Of a DNA stretch of 64,000 nt, positions 7,047-17,514 are shown in pieces; position 1 is the first letter of the stretch; each line of letters starts with the position of its first letter. A model generated the notes under the pieces. It saw only the letters and a program-made list of their open reading frames with translations, ran no database searches and was not told the origin of the DNA. The DNA is from CAISKJ01 sp046351555 (GTDB lineage: Bacteria; Myxococcota_A; Polyangia; Polyangiales; Ga0077539): NCBI GenBank assembly GCA_046351555.1, contig JAXLYI010000025.1, forward strand, positions 127,370-191,369, read 5' to 3'. A program made the position numbers and the translations under genes.

Positions 7047-9481
7047 GCAACCGCCTCTCCATCCCCGCGCTCGCGCTCGCGCTCGCGGCGCGCGCGGGCC
7101 TCGCGGCCGGCCAGAGCCTCGCGGACGACGCGAGCGAGGTCGCGCGCATCGAGGCGGCCGCGCAGCGCGTCGAGCAGGGGCTCCCCGCGCCCGGCGCCGC
7201 CGCGGCTCGCCGGGGGCCGGGCGTCGAGGAGCGTTTCGCCGACGCGGAGCTCCAGTACCGCCTCCGCGACTACTCGCACGCGGCCATCCTCTTCACCGAC
7301 ATCGTCGAGAACTACGCCAACACCCCAGCCTACCCGCAGGGGCTCTACCTCCTCGGCGACTCGCTCTACATGGCGGGCGACCGCTACGGCGCGCGCACGC
7401 ACTTCCGCCAGGTGCTCGAGCACGCCAACGACCCCGTCTTCCGCCCGTTCGTGCAGCGCGCGCTCGGCCGGCTGATCGAGATCGCGATCCGCCTCAACGA
7501 CTACCGCGGGGTCGACCAGTACTTCCAACGCCTCGGGCAGATCGCGCCCTCCGAGGTCGAGGCCCGCACCGCCTACGTGCGCGGCAAGTACCTCTTCCTC
7601 CGCACCAACCCCGACTACGAGGGCGCCCGGCAGGCCTTCGAGTCGGTGAACAACCGCGCGGACATCTACCCCCAGGCGCGCTACTTCCTCGGCGCGATCC
7701 TCACCGCGCAGCGCCGCTACCCGGAGGCGATCGAGGCCTTCCGCCGCGTGGTGCAGCTCCAGGCCGAGGGCGCCGACCAGCAGCAGGTGCTCGACCTCGC
7801 CGCGCTCGCCATCGGCCGCCTCGAGATCGAGCGGCAGAACTACGACGCCGCGATCGAGGCCTACCAGCAGGTGCAGCGGAGCTCGCCGTACTTCGACCGC
7901 GCGCTCTTCGAGCAGGCGTGGGCGTTCATCAAGTCGGGTGACGCGGTGCGCGCCGAGCGCGCGCTCGAGATCCTCGCCATCTCCTCGCCGGACTCGCCGC
8001 TCGTGCCCGAGGGCAAGATCCTCTGGGGCAACCTCCTCCTGCGCACGGGCCGCTTCCAGCGCGCGCAGCAGGTGTTCCAGGAGGTGCGCAACCAGTTCGG
8101 GCCCATCTACCAGCAGGTGCAGGAGCTCAACGCGCGCACCGGCGCCAACCCCGAGCAGTACTTCCAGGAGCTGGTGCGGTCGAACCTCCAGGTGTTCGAC
8201 GCCTCGAGCTTCATCCCGCCGGCCGCGCTCGCGTGGGTGCGCCACGAGAACATGCTCGACGAGAGCATGCAGGTGGTCTCCGACCTCAACCTCTGCCGCA
8301 CCTACGTGCGCGAGGCGACGGAGACCATCGACCGGCTCAACGCCGCGCTCAACGCCCCGTCGCGCGCCCACGTCTTCCAAGACCTCCGCGGCGCGCGCGA
8401 GTCGGTCTTCGAGGTGATGAACCGCGCGACCCAGCTCCGCCACTCGATCGCCACCGCGGCGCTCGACGTCCGCGCGGACGCTTCGAACGTCGAGCTCCAG
8501 GGGCTCATCTCGCAGCGTCGCTCGCTGGCCGCGCAGATCGGCCGGCTCCCGACCTCCGCGGAGGGCATCCGGCGCCGTGAGCGGCAGGTGGGCAACGAGT
8601 TCCAGAGCTACTCGCAGAACCTCCAGCGCAACCAGCAGCGCGTCGACGCCCTCGAGGCGATGGTCGTCGCGATCGAGCGCTACCTCGCCGACCCCGCCCA
8701 CCAGGCGCAGGGCCTCGACCGCGCGCAGCTCCAGGACGAGCTCGTCCGCCAGCGCCAGGCGATCCAGCAGTACCGCGACCGCATCACCACGCTCCGCCGG
8801 CAGATCGCGCAGGGCCGCGAGCAGATCGGCGTCGGCGACCCGCGGTACGCCCGCGACCTCGAGCTCCGCGACCAGATCCGCGACCTCGTCCAGCGCGAGG
8901 CGACCATGCTCCGCGGCTCCGGGGCGCTCTCGTCGGAGGCCGAGGCCCTGCTCCAGCGCATCGACCGCATCGACCAGCAGGTCGACGTCGCCGACCAGCG
9001 GATCACGGGCCTCGTCGACCAGCGCGTGCAGACGATCCTGGCGCGCGTGCGCGAGGAGGAGGGGCGCGTGGCCGGCTACCGCGACCGGCTCTCGGCCCTC
9101 GAGGCCGAGGCGTCGACGGTGGTCGGCAACCTGATCCTCCGGCAGTTCCGCAACGTGCAGGTGCAGCTCTACCAGATCGTGATGCGCGCCGACCTCGGGC
9201 TCGTCGACGTGGCCTGGGAGATGCGCGAAGAGCACAACAACCGGGCGCGTTTCCTCGCCGAGGAGCAGAACCGCGAGATCTCGCAGATCAACGACGAGTT
9301 CTCCGAGGTCACCGAGGGCGCCTCGCCGGAGGACGCGCAGCGGCTCAACGGCGCGAACAACTCCGGCAACGCCCAGCCGTCTACACCGGCGCCGGCCCCT
9401 GCGCCGACCCCGACGCCCGCCCCGGCGCCGACCCCCTCGCCCGAGTCGACCACCCCGAGCGCGCAGGGACAGAACCCATGA
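7043..9481 (+). CDS. Exported TPR/coiled-coil protein of the Glt/Nfs-like cluster (GltC-like candidate)
   Basis: 812 residues. The GTG start overlaps the previous stop by four bases; a hydrophobic signal follows (ALALALAARAGLAAG). Residues about 60-380 hold TPR-like repeats (AELQYRLRDYSHAAILF, YDAAIEAYQQVQ, ALFEQAWAFIKSGDAV). The second half is a long charged helical region rich in Arg and Gln (QRNQQRVDALEAMVVAIERY; LQRIDRIDQQVDVADQRI), typical of coiled coils, and the tail is a Pro/Ala/Thr low-complexity stretch. Such soluble periplasmic TPR proteins occur in the Glt gliding and Nfs spore-coat systems; the GltC label is only by domain type and position. Its ATGA overlap with the next gene again indicates coupling. 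Confidence 0.75.
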   Translation: MSNRLSIPALALALAARAGLAAGQSLADDASEVARIEAAAQRVEQGLPAPGAAAARRGPGVEERFADAELQYRLRDYSHAAILFTDIVENYANTPAYPQGLYLLGDSLYMAGDRYGARTHFRQVLEHANDPVFRPFVQRALGRLIEIAIRLNDYRGVDQYFQRLGQIAPSEVEARTAYVRGKYLFLRTNPDYEGARQAFESVNNRADIYPQARYFLGAILTAQRRYPEAIEAFRRVVQLQAEGADQQQVLDLAALAIGRLEIERQNYDAAIEAYQQVQRSSPYFDRALFEQAWAFIKSGDAVRAERALEILAISSPDSPLVPEGKILWGNLLLRTGRFQRAQQVFQEVRNQFGPIYQQVQELNARTGANPEQYFQELVRSNLQVFDASSFIPPAALAWVRHENMLDESMQVVSDLNLCRTYVREATETIDRLNAALNAPSRAHVFQDLRGARESVFEVMNRATQLRHSIATAALDVRADASNVELQGLISQRRSLAAQIGRLPTSAEGIRRRERQVGNEFQSYSQNLQRNQQRVDALEAMVVAIERYLADPAHQAQGLDRAQLQDELVRQRQAIQQYRDRITTLRRQIAQGREQIGVGDPRYARDLELRDQIRDLVQREATMLRGSGALSSEAEALLQRIDRIDQQVDVADQRITGLVDQRVQTILARVREEEGRVAGYRDRLSALEAEASTVVGNLILRQFRNVQVQLYQIVMRADLGLVDVAWEMREEHNNRARFLAEEQNREISQINDEFSEVTEGASPEDAQRLNGANNSGNAQPSTPAPAPAPTPTPAPAPTPSPESTTPSAQGQNP

Positions 9482-12400
9482 GAACCGTGTTTCGCTGGCG
9501 ACCGCTGCCCCTGCTCGTCCTCCTCGCGCTGCTCTTCCAGCCGCTCGCGCGCGCGCAGACCTCCGCGCCCGACGCCTCCGTCACGGGCGCCCCCGGCGCG
9601 GCCGACGACGCCGGCGTGATCCTCTCGAGCGGCGCCGCCTCGCCCGACGCCTCCGTCCAACCCGCAGCCGCCGTGCAGGACCCTGCGAACGCGGCGCTCC
9701 TCGGCCAGGGCCCGCCGCAGCAGGCTGTCACGCCGCGGCCTGAGCCCTCGGCCGAGCAGTTGAACGCGTTGCGCACCCTCGAGGCGGAGGTCAACGGCTT
9801 CCTCGAGCGCGGCGGCGGGTTCCGCCGCAGCGTCAACGGGCTCCTCGCCCGTGAGCACGAGCGCCAGCTCGACCGCGTGCGCCAGTCGTTCGACCGGCAG
9901 ATCCAGGCGGAGCGCGCGGCCGAGGCCGAGGCGCGCCGGCACGCGATCCAGGTGTTCGAGCGCTTCCTCGAGGTGTACCCCGAGGACGCCGAGCGCACGC
10001 CGGACGTGATGTTCCGCCTCGCGGAGCTCTACTTCGACGAGGCCGCGTACGCCAAGCTCGACGCCGACGAGCGGATGGACCGCCTCATCGCCGAGCGCCG
10101 CGCGCAGGGCCTCTCCGCCGACGACCTCGTGTCGCCGCCGGTCGATTACCGCTGCTCGATCCTGCTCTACCGGCACATCATCTCGCGCTTCCAGAACTTC
10201 CGCCTGCGCGACGCGACGCACTACCTCCTCGGCTGGGTCGTCAAGGAGATGAGCCACGAGGACGAGGCGATCAGCGCCTACAAGGGCCTCGTCTGCCCGG
10301 CGCGCTTCCACTACGAGTCCGAGCGCGCCTTCGACCTCATGGCGCCGCTCCAGCCGGCCGACGCGCCCGTCGCTTGCGGGCACCTCTTCGACGTCCTCCG
10401 GCCGCGCGCCCCCGAGCTCATCTCGCCGCCCGCCTCGGTCGCGACCGCCGACGCCGGCGCGTCCGACGCCGCGATGGACCCGGCGGTCGCCGCCGCCCTC
10501 GCCGCGCCCGTCGACCCGACGGCCACCACGGCGATCCCGCGCGACTACGCCGACTGCGAGCCGCTCCGCGGCGCCAACAACCAGCCGTCCCGCTACGCCG
10601 GCGAGACCTGGTACTACATCGGCGACTACCACTTCGACACCGCGCGCGACGACCAGGGCAACGCCCTCGCCATCGCGGCCTACCAGGCGTCGATGCGCGC
10701 CAGCGAGCGCCGCCGCACGGCCGCCGCCCGACCCGGCCAGCCCGCGGCGGGCATCCAGGGCGCCAACGACACGGCAAACCAGGTCCAGACGTCGGCTGCG
10801 GCGCGCGCCCAGTTCGACGCGCAGCTCGAGTACGGGCCCTTCTGGTCGAAGTCGCTCTACAAGGTCGGCTGGGCCTACTTCCGCATGCAGAACGGCTACC
10901 CCCAGGCGCTGCGGAGCTTCTCGTACCTGCTCGACTACTACGACTTCGTCGGCGCCGAGGCGGCCGCGCAAGGCAACCGCGCCGACACGATCAAGTGGAT
11001 CGGCGTGATCTTCTCCGAGAGCGAGTGGGGCCTCGGCGTCTCGGCCGACGACTCGCAGCGCTGCCAGCAGGTGGTGGAGACGGTCGCCCGCCCGCCCGCC
11101 GACGCCACGCGCCCGTTCGACTGCGCGGGCCTCATGCGCATCGCGTCGCCGATGGACGCAGCGCAGGTGATGGCCCGCCGCAGCGCGTCGCCGACCGACC
11201 GGCCGCAGCCGGTGCCCGGGCGCCCGACGTACATCCCGCAGGACCGCGCGTGGACGCCCGAGGCCTACCTCGAGCTGGCCAACGACTACTTCCAGCAGAC
11301 CAAGTACTACGAGGCCATCACGCTGTACCGGATGTTCCTCGAGCTCTACCCGCTGCACTTCCAGGCGCCGCGGGTGGCCGAGGGCATCGCGATCGCGTAC
11401 GAGCGGCAGCGCCAGTTCGACGCGGCCATCGCGGCGCGCGGGCGGCTCGCGCAGTACATCGAGGGCACGGCGTGGTGGGCGGCCAACCCCGACCACCCCG
11501 ACGCGCAGCGCTACGCCGAACAGGTCGCGCGCAACTCGCTGCACGACACCGCCATCCAGCACCACCAGAGCGCGGGGCGTCTCCGCCAGGAGGCCCTCAA
11601 CCTCGTCGGCCAGGCCCGCCGCGCCACCGGCGCCCAGCAGGCGGAGCTGCAGGCCCGTGCGGTCGACGCGCTGCGCCGCGCCGACGCGGAGTACGCCGCG
11701 GCGGTGCAGGCGTACACGCAGTTCATCGACAACTACCCCAACGACGAGGCCGCGTACGAGTTCCGCTACAACCGCGGCGACGCGCTCTTCTGGTCGAAGA
11801 ACTACCTCGAGTCCGCGCGCGCCTACGCCGTCGTCCGCGACTCCAACGAGAACGACCAGTACCTGGTGGCTTCGGCCTACATGGTGGTGAAGTCGCTCGA
11901 GCTGCACCTCCGCGCGCAGGCGCAGGCGCGACAGTTCGACGCGTGCAACGCGATCCGCGCCGGCATCCGGCGCGACGAGCTGATCGACGACGCCGGCAAC
12001 CCGCTGCTCCCCGAGGCGCAGGCGACCGCGTGCACGCAGCCGCCGGCCAACGGCACGACGATCACCGCGCAGCAGATCCCCGACCTCGTGCGTCAGCTCA
12101 TGGAGGCGCGGATCACCTACGCCAACCGCGTGCCGGACAGCCATGACAACGAGGCCGCGCTGCGTGACGTGGTGCAGATCGACAACGAGCACCCCGAGAA
12201 CAACCCGCCGTACCGCGCGAAGTTCGCCTACCTCAACGCCCGCACGCTGCTGCGCTTCGGGCACGCGACGGAGGCCGAGCAGCTCCTCCGCGGCATCCTG
12301 CGGAGTTACTGCGGCGACCCCGCGGTGGCGGCGGCGACGGTGGCCGACCTCAACAACCTGCTCGTACTCCAGGGGCGCCAGGCGGACCTCGAGGCATTCG

Positions 12401-13974
12401 CGGACCAGCAGCTCCAGCAGACCTGCGCGGGGGTCGACACCAACCGGTTTGTCACCATCCGGGTGGGGGGCGTCTTCCGGCGCGCCATGGACCTCTATCA
12501 GCGCGCGGAGCGGGCCCCCGCCGCCGAATCGGCCGCGCTCTACGAGCAGGCGGCGCGCGACATGGAGGCGGCGGTCCGTCAGAACCGCAACCACGATCAG
12601 GCGCCCCTCGCGCTCTTCTACACCGCGACGGCGTACGAGCGGACCAACCGCTTCGACACGGCGACGCAGACGTACATCCGCATCACCCAGGACTACAACA
12701 ACACGCGCAACGCCGCCGGTCGGGAGCTCGAGGGCGAGGACCTCACCCAGCGCGTGAACATTTTGGAGCAGTCGAACTTCCGCGCGGGCATCAACCTCGA
12801 GCGCACCTTCGACTACGACAACGCGATCCGCTACTACAACAACGTGGTCTCCGACCAGCGGCTCAACACCGCCACCGACCACGAGGCGCATGTGCACGAC
12901 GCGCTCGCGTCGATCGCGCTGATCACCACCAACCTCGGCCGCTGGCAGCAGGCCCGCGCCGCCTGGCAGAACTTCCTCCCCCGCGCCAACGCCGGCCGCG
13001 AGCGCGCGGAGGCGGAGTTCCGCATCGCGGAGATCCCCTACCGCTCGGGCGACTGGGCGGAGTCGGTGCGCTCGCTCCAGGACTACCTCCGCCGCGTGCC
13101 GGCGACGAGCGACAACGCGCAGTACCGCGTGCAGGCGCAGTACAACATCGCGCTCGCCTACCAGCGGATGAACAACGACGCCCAGTACCGCCGCGCGCTC
13201 CGCGAGGTGGTGACGGTGTTCCGCAGCGCCGGCGGCCAGCCGGGCACCACGGCGGCGGCCTGGGCCGCGGAGGCGCTCTACCGCGACCTCGACGACCAGG
13301 TGACGACCTTCCTGCGCAACCAGTTCCAGCGCGGCGACGCGACGGCCCTGCGCCAGCAGATCACGCGCTTCAAGGAGCAGCTCCGCGCGATCGACGCGTC
13401 GTCGCGCGACATCATCGCGCTGCGCGGCGGCGAGTACTCGATCGGCTCGCTCACCCGCCAGGGGGAGGCGCACGAGTACCTCGCCACGCAGGAGGCGCGC
13501 CTCGGCGAGCTCATCGAGCTGTCGCGCGAGGAGCGGGCGAACTTCACCCGCGCGGAGCAGGCGATCACGCGCCTCGAGACGCTGGCCAACCGCATCGAGC
13601 GGTCGAACCCCGACCAGGCGCAGCAGCTCCGCGACCGCGCGCAACAGCTCCGCGACCAGCTCCAGCAGCAGCAGGACGACCGCCGGACCCGCGTGCAGCA
13701 GGCCTTCGACGAGGAGTCGCAGGCTGAGCGGCAGCTCGGGATCATCAACTACGGCACCGCGGTGTACACGGCGCGCTCGCAGAACATCCCGACGCCCTTC
13801 GCCGCGCGCGCCCTCGAGCGCATGCGGACGGAAGAGAACCGCGCACTCCTCGACCAGGCCCTCGGGCGGCAGCAGGTGTTCCCGTACACCCAGGGCATGT
13901 TCAACACGGAGGCGCCGGGAGCGACGCTCTCGCAGACCACCCCGGTCGCGACCCCCGGCATCGTGGCAGAATGA
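9478..13974 (+). CDS. Very large exported TPR protein (GltD/NfsD-like candidate)
   Basis: 1498 residues. A signal peptide (LLVLLALLFQPLARAQT) is followed by many TPR-like units: FERFLEVYPEDAERTPDVMF, AYLELANDYFQQTKYYEAIT, YTQFIDNYPNDEAAYEFRYN, FYTATAYERTNRFDTATQTY and others across residues 150-1250, with a Gln/Arg-rich coiled coil near the C-terminus (about 1370-1420). Repeated aromatic and small residues at TPR positions 8, 20 and 27 are visible. In Glt/Nfs loci a giant TPR protein sits directly before a TPR lipoprotein, exactly as here. It likely acts as a periplasmic scaffold (inference). The start ATG overlaps the previous stop; its own stop overlaps the next start (ATGA). No catalytic motif. 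Confidence 0.8.
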   Translation: MRTVFRWRPLPLLVLLALLFQPLARAQTSAPDASVTGAPGAADDAGVILSSGAASPDASVQPAAAVQDPANAALLGQGPPQQAVTPRPEPSAEQLNALRTLEAEVNGFLERGGGFRRSVNGLLAREHERQLDRVRQSFDRQIQAERAAEAEARRHAIQVFERFLEVYPEDAERTPDVMFRLAELYFDEAAYAKLDADERMDRLIAERRAQGLSADDLVSPPVDYRCSILLYRHIISRFQNFRLRDATHYLLGWVVKEMSHEDEAISAYKGLVCPARFHYESERAFDLMAPLQPADAPVACGHLFDVLRPRAPELISPPASVATADAGASDAAMDPAVAAALAAPVDPTATTAIPRDYADCEPLRGANNQPSRYAGETWYYIGDYHFDTARDDQGNALAIAAYQASMRASERRRTAAARPGQPAAGIQGANDTANQVQTSAAARAQFDAQLEYGPFWSKSLYKVGWAYFRMQNGYPQALRSFSYLLDYYDFVGAEAAAQGNRADTIKWIGVIFSESEWGLGVSADDSQRCQQVVETVARPPADATRPFDCAGLMRIASPMDAAQVMARRSASPTDRPQPVPGRPTYIPQDRAWTPEAYLELANDYFQQTKYYEAITLYRMFLELYPLHFQAPRVAEGIAIAYERQRQFDAAIAARGRLAQYIEGTAWWAANPDHPDAQRYAEQVARNSLHDTAIQHHQSAGRLRQEALNLVGQARRATGAQQAELQARAVDALRRADAEYAAAVQAYTQFIDNYPNDEAAYEFRYNRGDALFWSKNYLESARAYAVVRDSNENDQYLVASAYMVVKSLELHLRAQAQARQFDACNAIRAGIRRDELIDDAGNPLLPEAQATACTQPPANGTTITAQQIPDLVRQLMEARITYANRVPDSHDNEAALRDVVQIDNEHPENNPPYRAKFAYLNARTLLRFGHATEAEQLLRGILRSYCGDPAVAAATVADLNNLLVLQGRQADLEAFADQQLQQTCAGVDTNRFVTIRVGGVFRRAMDLYQRAERAPAAESAALYEQAARDMEAAVRQNRNHDQAPLALFYTATAYERTNRFDTATQTYIRITQDYNNTRNAAGRELEGEDLTQRVNILEQSNFRAGINLERTFDYDNAIRYYNNVVSDQRLNTATDHEAHVHDALASIALITTNLGRWQQARAAWQNFLPRANAGRERAEAEFRIAEIPYRSGDWAESVRSLQDYLRRVPATSDNAQYRVQAQYNIALAYQRMNNDAQYRRALREVVTVFRSAGGQPGTTAAAWAAEALYRDLDDQVTTFLRNQFQRGDATALRQQITRFKEQLRAIDASSRDIIALRGGEYSIGSLTRQGEAHEYLATQEARLGELIELSREERANFTRAEQAITRLETLANRIERSNPDQAQQLRDRAQQLRDQLQQQQDDRRTRVQQAFDEESQAERQLGIINYGTAVYTARSQNIPTPFAARALERMRTEENRALLDQALGRQQVFPYTQGMFNTEAPGATLSQTTPVATPGIVAE

Positions 13975-15587
13975 GGTTCACGATGAAGGCGCAGACCCTC
14001 CCCTGGCTCGTCTCCCTGATGCTCGCGGGCGCCGCATGCTCCTCCAGCAACGAGGAGCAGCGCGCCCAGACGCCGCAGGCCTCCGCCGGGAGCTCCTCCG
14101 GCGGCGAGTCCACTCCCGCTGGTGGGCGCGGCGCGATCGACGAGGCCCAGACCACCCCGCAGGCCAGCGCGCAGACGCCGCCCCCCGCGACGCCGGCCGC
14201 GCCTGTGGCCCCGCCGCCCGAGACCCCCGCGCCGGCGCCCGCCCCCGCGCCCGCCGCGTCGGGGCTCGCCGCGCTGAACCCGGTCGCGCGCGACTCCTTC
14301 CAGCAGGGCGTCTCGTCGGCCCGCGCGGGCCAGCTCGAGGCCGCTCGCGCGCAGTTCGAAGCGGCGCTCAACGCCGACCCGCGCGCCTACCAGGCCGCCT
14401 ACAACGCAGGGGTGATCGCCGAGCGCCAGGGGCAGGACCCGGCCGCGGAGCTCCTGTATCAGCGGAGCCTCTCCATCCAGGCCGACTACGAGCAGGCGGT
14501 GATCGCACGGGCGCGCCTCCTCACGCGCACGCGACGGCTGCCCGAGGCCGTGACCTTCGTCGCGGGCGTGGCGCGCGCCAACCCGTCCAACTCCGCCGTC
14601 CGCGCCGAGTACGCGCGCCTGCTCGTGCTCACGAACCGCCCGCAGGAGGCGATCGACGAGGCCCGCCAGATCCTGCGCGCCGACGAGCGCAACGTCGCCG
14701 CCAAGCTCGCCGTCGCGGAGGCGTATCGGGCCCAAGGGCGCCTCGACCTCGCGCTCTACATCGTCAACGACCTCATCAACGGTTCGGACCCGAACCACCC
14801 GAACAACGGCCCGGGCGCCAACAACCCCGCAGTGCAGCACCTCCGCGGGCTGCTCCAGCTCGAGGTCGAGCACAACGTGCCCGCGGCGATCGTCTCGTTC
14901 CGCCGTGCGGTGGAGCTCGACGGCGAGTTCGCCGAGGCGCGCAACAACCTCGGGGTCCAGTACCTCCTGGCGGGCAACTACCAGGAGGCGATCGAGCACC
15001 TGCAGGCGGCGGTGGCGCTCTCCCCCTCGTGGGCGAAGGCGCACCTCAACCTCGGCGACGCGCTGCGCGCGACGGGCCAGTACGATCGCGCGATGGCGGA
15101 GTTCCAGCGCGTGCAGCAGCTCGACGCGAGCATGGTGGAGGTGCACTACAACACCGCGCGCCTCTACGCGGAGCAGGCGCGCACGGTCACCGGGTCGGAG
15201 GCCGCCGACCTCCAGCGCAAGGTGCAACTGCTCCAGCAGGCGCAGGCGTCGTTCACGAGGTTCCGCGACGCGCTGGGCGCTGGGTACGCGTCCCACGCCC
15301 GCCGCGAGGACGTGGAGGGGCAGCTCACCCGCCTCCCACAGCAGATCGAACGAACCCAGCGCGCGCTCCAGCGCGCGCAACGGAACGCGCAGCGTGCTGC
15401 GGCCACCCCCGCCGAGGGCACCCCCACCCCCGCGCCCCAGGCTCCGTCGGATGGAGCTCCAGCGCAGCCCGCCCCGGCACCCACGCCGACCCCGGAGACG
15501 CCGGCGCCCTCTGCCCCCGCAGCGCCCGCCCCGACTCCCGACAACGGCTCGGGCGCCGCGCCCGCGCCCCCCGCTCCCGGAGCCTGA
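13971..15587 (+). CDS. TPR repeat lipoprotein (GltE/NfsE-like)
   Basis: 538 residues. The start at 13971 overlaps the upstream stop; an ATG four codons later (13983) would give a cleaner lipoprotein signal ending LMLAGAAC-SSS, so lipidation at that Cys is predicted either way. A Pro/Ala/Thr linker (to about 100) precedes canonical TPRs: ARAGQLEAARAQFEAALNAD, NAGVIAERQGQDPAAELLYQ, NLGVQYLLAGNYQEAIEHLQ, NLGDALRATGQYDRAMAEFQ. The C-terminus is Pro/Ala-rich. The family known in myxobacteria as the gliding TPR lipoprotein GltE has this design and position next to the giant TPR protein. Expected to sit on the periplasmic face of the outer membrane and bind partners of the complex. Confidence 0.78.
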   Translation: MRFTMKAQTLPWLVSLMLAGAACSSSNEEQRAQTPQASAGSSSGGESTPAGGRGAIDEAQTTPQASAQTPPPATPAAPVAPPPETPAPAPAPAPAASGLAALNPVARDSFQQGVSSARAGQLEAARAQFEAALNADPRAYQAAYNAGVIAERQGQDPAAELLYQRSLSIQADYEQAVIARARLLTRTRRLPEAVTFVAGVARANPSNSAVRAEYARLLVLTNRPQEAIDEARQILRADERNVAAKLAVAEAYRAQGRLDLALYIVNDLINGSDPNHPNNGPGANNPAVQHLRGLLQLEVEHNVPAAIVSFRRAVELDGEFAEARNNLGVQYLLAGNYQEAIEHLQAAVALSPSWAKAHLNLGDALRATGQYDRAMAEFQRVQQLDASMVEVHYNTARLYAEQARTVTGSEAADLQRKVQLLQQAQASFTRFRDALGAGYASHARREDVEGQLTRLPQQIERTQRALQRAQRNAQRAAATPAEGTPTPAPQAPSDGAPAQPAPAPTPTPETPAPSAPAAPAPTPDNGSGAAPAPPAPGA

Positions 15588-15642
15588 GCCGAGCGTTTCT
15601 TCTGTGATCTGTACGGGCTTCTATTCAGGAAGGATCATTCCA

Positions 15643-15945
15643 ATGAAGACTTTCAAGACCTGGTTGATCATCGGAATGATGTCACTCGGTACGGAAACGG
15701 CGTGGGCGCAGACCGCCCAGCCCGACCAGCCCGCGCCCGCGGCGCAGCCCGGCGCCACCGCGGTGCGGACGGAGGGCGGGCGGCGTGTCTACGTCGCGAG
15801 CACCACGATCGAAGTCCGCGGCGAAATCCAGCGCCCGTATGCGTTCTCGGTGTCGGGCCGCTCGAGCCTGGGGTACACGTATTTCGATCAGCCGATCCAG
15901 TTCCTCCAGCTCATCCTCGACGCCGTCCGGCGGGCGCCCTTCTGA
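15643..15945 (+). CDS. Small exported protein in the Glt/Nfs-like cluster
   Basis: 100 residues. The ATG at 15643 has a good ribosome site (AGGAAGG, 8 bases ahead) and opens a signal peptide ending TAWAQT. The mature part contains VRGEIQRPYAFSVSGRSSL, followed by a short conserved-looking C-terminal helix (FLQLILDAVRR). No known domain. It sits between the TPR lipoprotein and the FHA/AgmX-type protein, the place of the F component in gltDEFGH/nfsDEFGH order, but sequence similarity to GltF cannot be asserted. Probably a small periplasmic component of the same complex. Confidence 0.65.
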   Translation: MKTFKTWLIIGMMSLGTETAWAQTAQPDQPAPAAQPGATAVRTEGGRRVYVASTTIEVRGEIQRPYAFSVSGRSSLGYTYFDQPIQFLQLILDAVRRAPF

Positions 15946-16047
15946 GATTGGAACATTCGGCGGGGCGCGGTTGTCCAACCGGCGCCCACCGGCTTTCGGC
16001 GTCGAAGCGGTGACCGTAGATTCAGGCAGAAAGGTAGATCGATTCGC

Positions 16048-17514
16048 ATGACCCAGCAGCAGCCGCCGAAGGGGAATCAGCGCCCCGGCGCGATGACCAT
16101 GGCCATGGCCGCGGCCCGCACGCACTCAGGGCCGAAGGTCCTGCGCATCGGGATCATCCAGGGGACGAAGATGACGGAGGAGCGCATCCTCCGCGAGCGC
16201 GAGGCGATCACGGTCGGACGCAACGAGCGCAACACCTTCACGGTGGCGGCGCACGACCTGCCCGAAACCTTCGAACTCTTCCCGATGGTCAACGGGTCGT
16301 ACGCGCTGCGCTTCACCGACAAGATGGAGGGGCGCCTCGCGCTCGCCTCGGGCGTGAAGAGCCTCGAGGACATGCGCAAGTCGGGGGAGGCCAAGCGCGT
16401 CGGGAGCGACTGGCAGGTCTCCCTCACTGAGCAGTCGCGCGGCAAGGTGCAGGTCGGCGACATCACCTTCCTGTTCCAGTTCGTCGTGCCGCCGCCGCCG
16501 CAGCCGAAGCCGCAGCTCCCCGCGGCGATTCGTGCTGGCTGGTCGCGCAACGTCGACTGGACGTACAACGCGTGCTTCTCCTTCTTCCTGTTCATGGCGA
16601 TCGTGGGGATCGCGTACGTCGAGTACGTCTACGACCCGATCGTCGACGAAAACATCCTGAACGACGCCGCGTTCGTGCGCCTCGTCTCGCAGCCCGCCGC
16701 GCCGGAGGAGCCGCAGCCGCAGGAGCAGAGCCCGCAGAACGGCCAGGACCAGGCGGCCGCGCAGCAGCAGCAACAGCAGCAGCAGCAGCGCCCGGCGCAG
16801 CCCACGGCCGCGGAGCAGCGGGCGCGCGCGGAGACCGCCGCCCGTCGCGAGAGCGCTGCGGCCAACCGCGCGGTCGAGGCGGCGATGGCGGCCCTCAACA
16901 ACAGCGCCGAGTTCGCCGCGCTCACCGGCGTCGCCGACACCGGCCGTGGCAGCGCCCGCGACGCGCTGGCGCAGGGCGGCCTCATGGCGGGCACCGAGCG
17001 CGACCTTGCCAACCTCGGCGGCATCTCCACCGCGTCGGGCGGCGGCGTGCGCAGGAGCGGCCTCGCGGCTTCGGCGGGCGGTGGGCTCGGCGGGCGCCAG
17101 CTCGGCGCGGCTGGCACCGTCCAGGGGGGCGGCGAGAACATCGGTTCGGGCGGCGAAGTCGTGCGCGAGCGCGTCATCCGCGGTTCCGCCAACCTCGGTT
17201 CGGGCGACGCGCTCGGCGGCGAGGGCGAGATCGACGCGGGCCGCGTGGCCTCGATCATCCGCGGGCAGATCGGCGGCATTCGCTCGTGCTACGAGCGCGC
17301 GCTGCGCAACAACCCGACGCTCTCAGGCCGCCTCGAGGTGCGCTTCACCATCGGCACCTCCGGCCGCGTGACCAGCGCGTCGAGCTCGGGCCTCGGCGCC
17401 GCGCCGGAGGTCGGCACGTGCGTGGCCCAGCGCATCCGCGGGCTCGTGTTCCCCGCGCCCACCGGCGGCTCGGTCGACTTCAGCTTCCCGTTCACGTTCA
17501 CGCCCGGCGGCTGA
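16048..17514 (+). CDS. FHA-like / transmembrane / AgmX-PglI C-terminal domain protein (GltG/NfsG-like)
   Basis: 488 residues. Cytoplasmic N-terminal part (about 30-150) resembles an FHA fold, with the VGRNERNTF motif. A single transmembrane helix lies at about 172-194 (FSFFLFMAIVGIAYVEYVY). A Gln-rich and then Gly/Ala-rich periplasmic linker (200-385) follows, and a C-terminal TonB-like AgmX/PglI domain (about 391-488) with SCYERALRNNPTLSGRLEV and a paired Cys in the GTCVAQRIRGL segment. This is the layout of GltG and its sporulation paralogue NfsG, which link a cytoplasmic signal or motor side to periplasmic partners. An AAAGG-type ribosome site precedes the ATG. Best single anchor for naming the cluster. 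Confidence 0.85.
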   Translation: MTQQQPPKGNQRPGAMTMAMAAARTHSGPKVLRIGIIQGTKMTEERILREREAITVGRNERNTFTVAAHDLPETFELFPMVNGSYALRFTDKMEGRLALASGVKSLEDMRKSGEAKRVGSDWQVSLTEQSRGKVQVGDITFLFQFVVPPPPQPKPQLPAAIRAGWSRNVDWTYNACFSFFLFMAIVGIAYVEYVYDPIVDENILNDAAFVRLVSQPAAPEEPQPQEQSPQNGQDQAAAQQQQQQQQQRPAQPTAAEQRARAETAARRESAAANRAVEAAMAALNNSAEFAALTGVADTGRGSARDALAQGGLMAGTERDLANLGGISTASGGGVRRSGLAASAGGGLGGRQLGAAGTVQGGGENIGSGGEVVRERVIRGSANLGSGDALGGEGEIDAGRVASIIRGQIGGIRSCYERALRNNPTLSGRLEVRFTIGTSGRVTSASSSGLGAAPEVGTCVAQRIRGLVFPAPTGGSVDFSFPFTFTPGG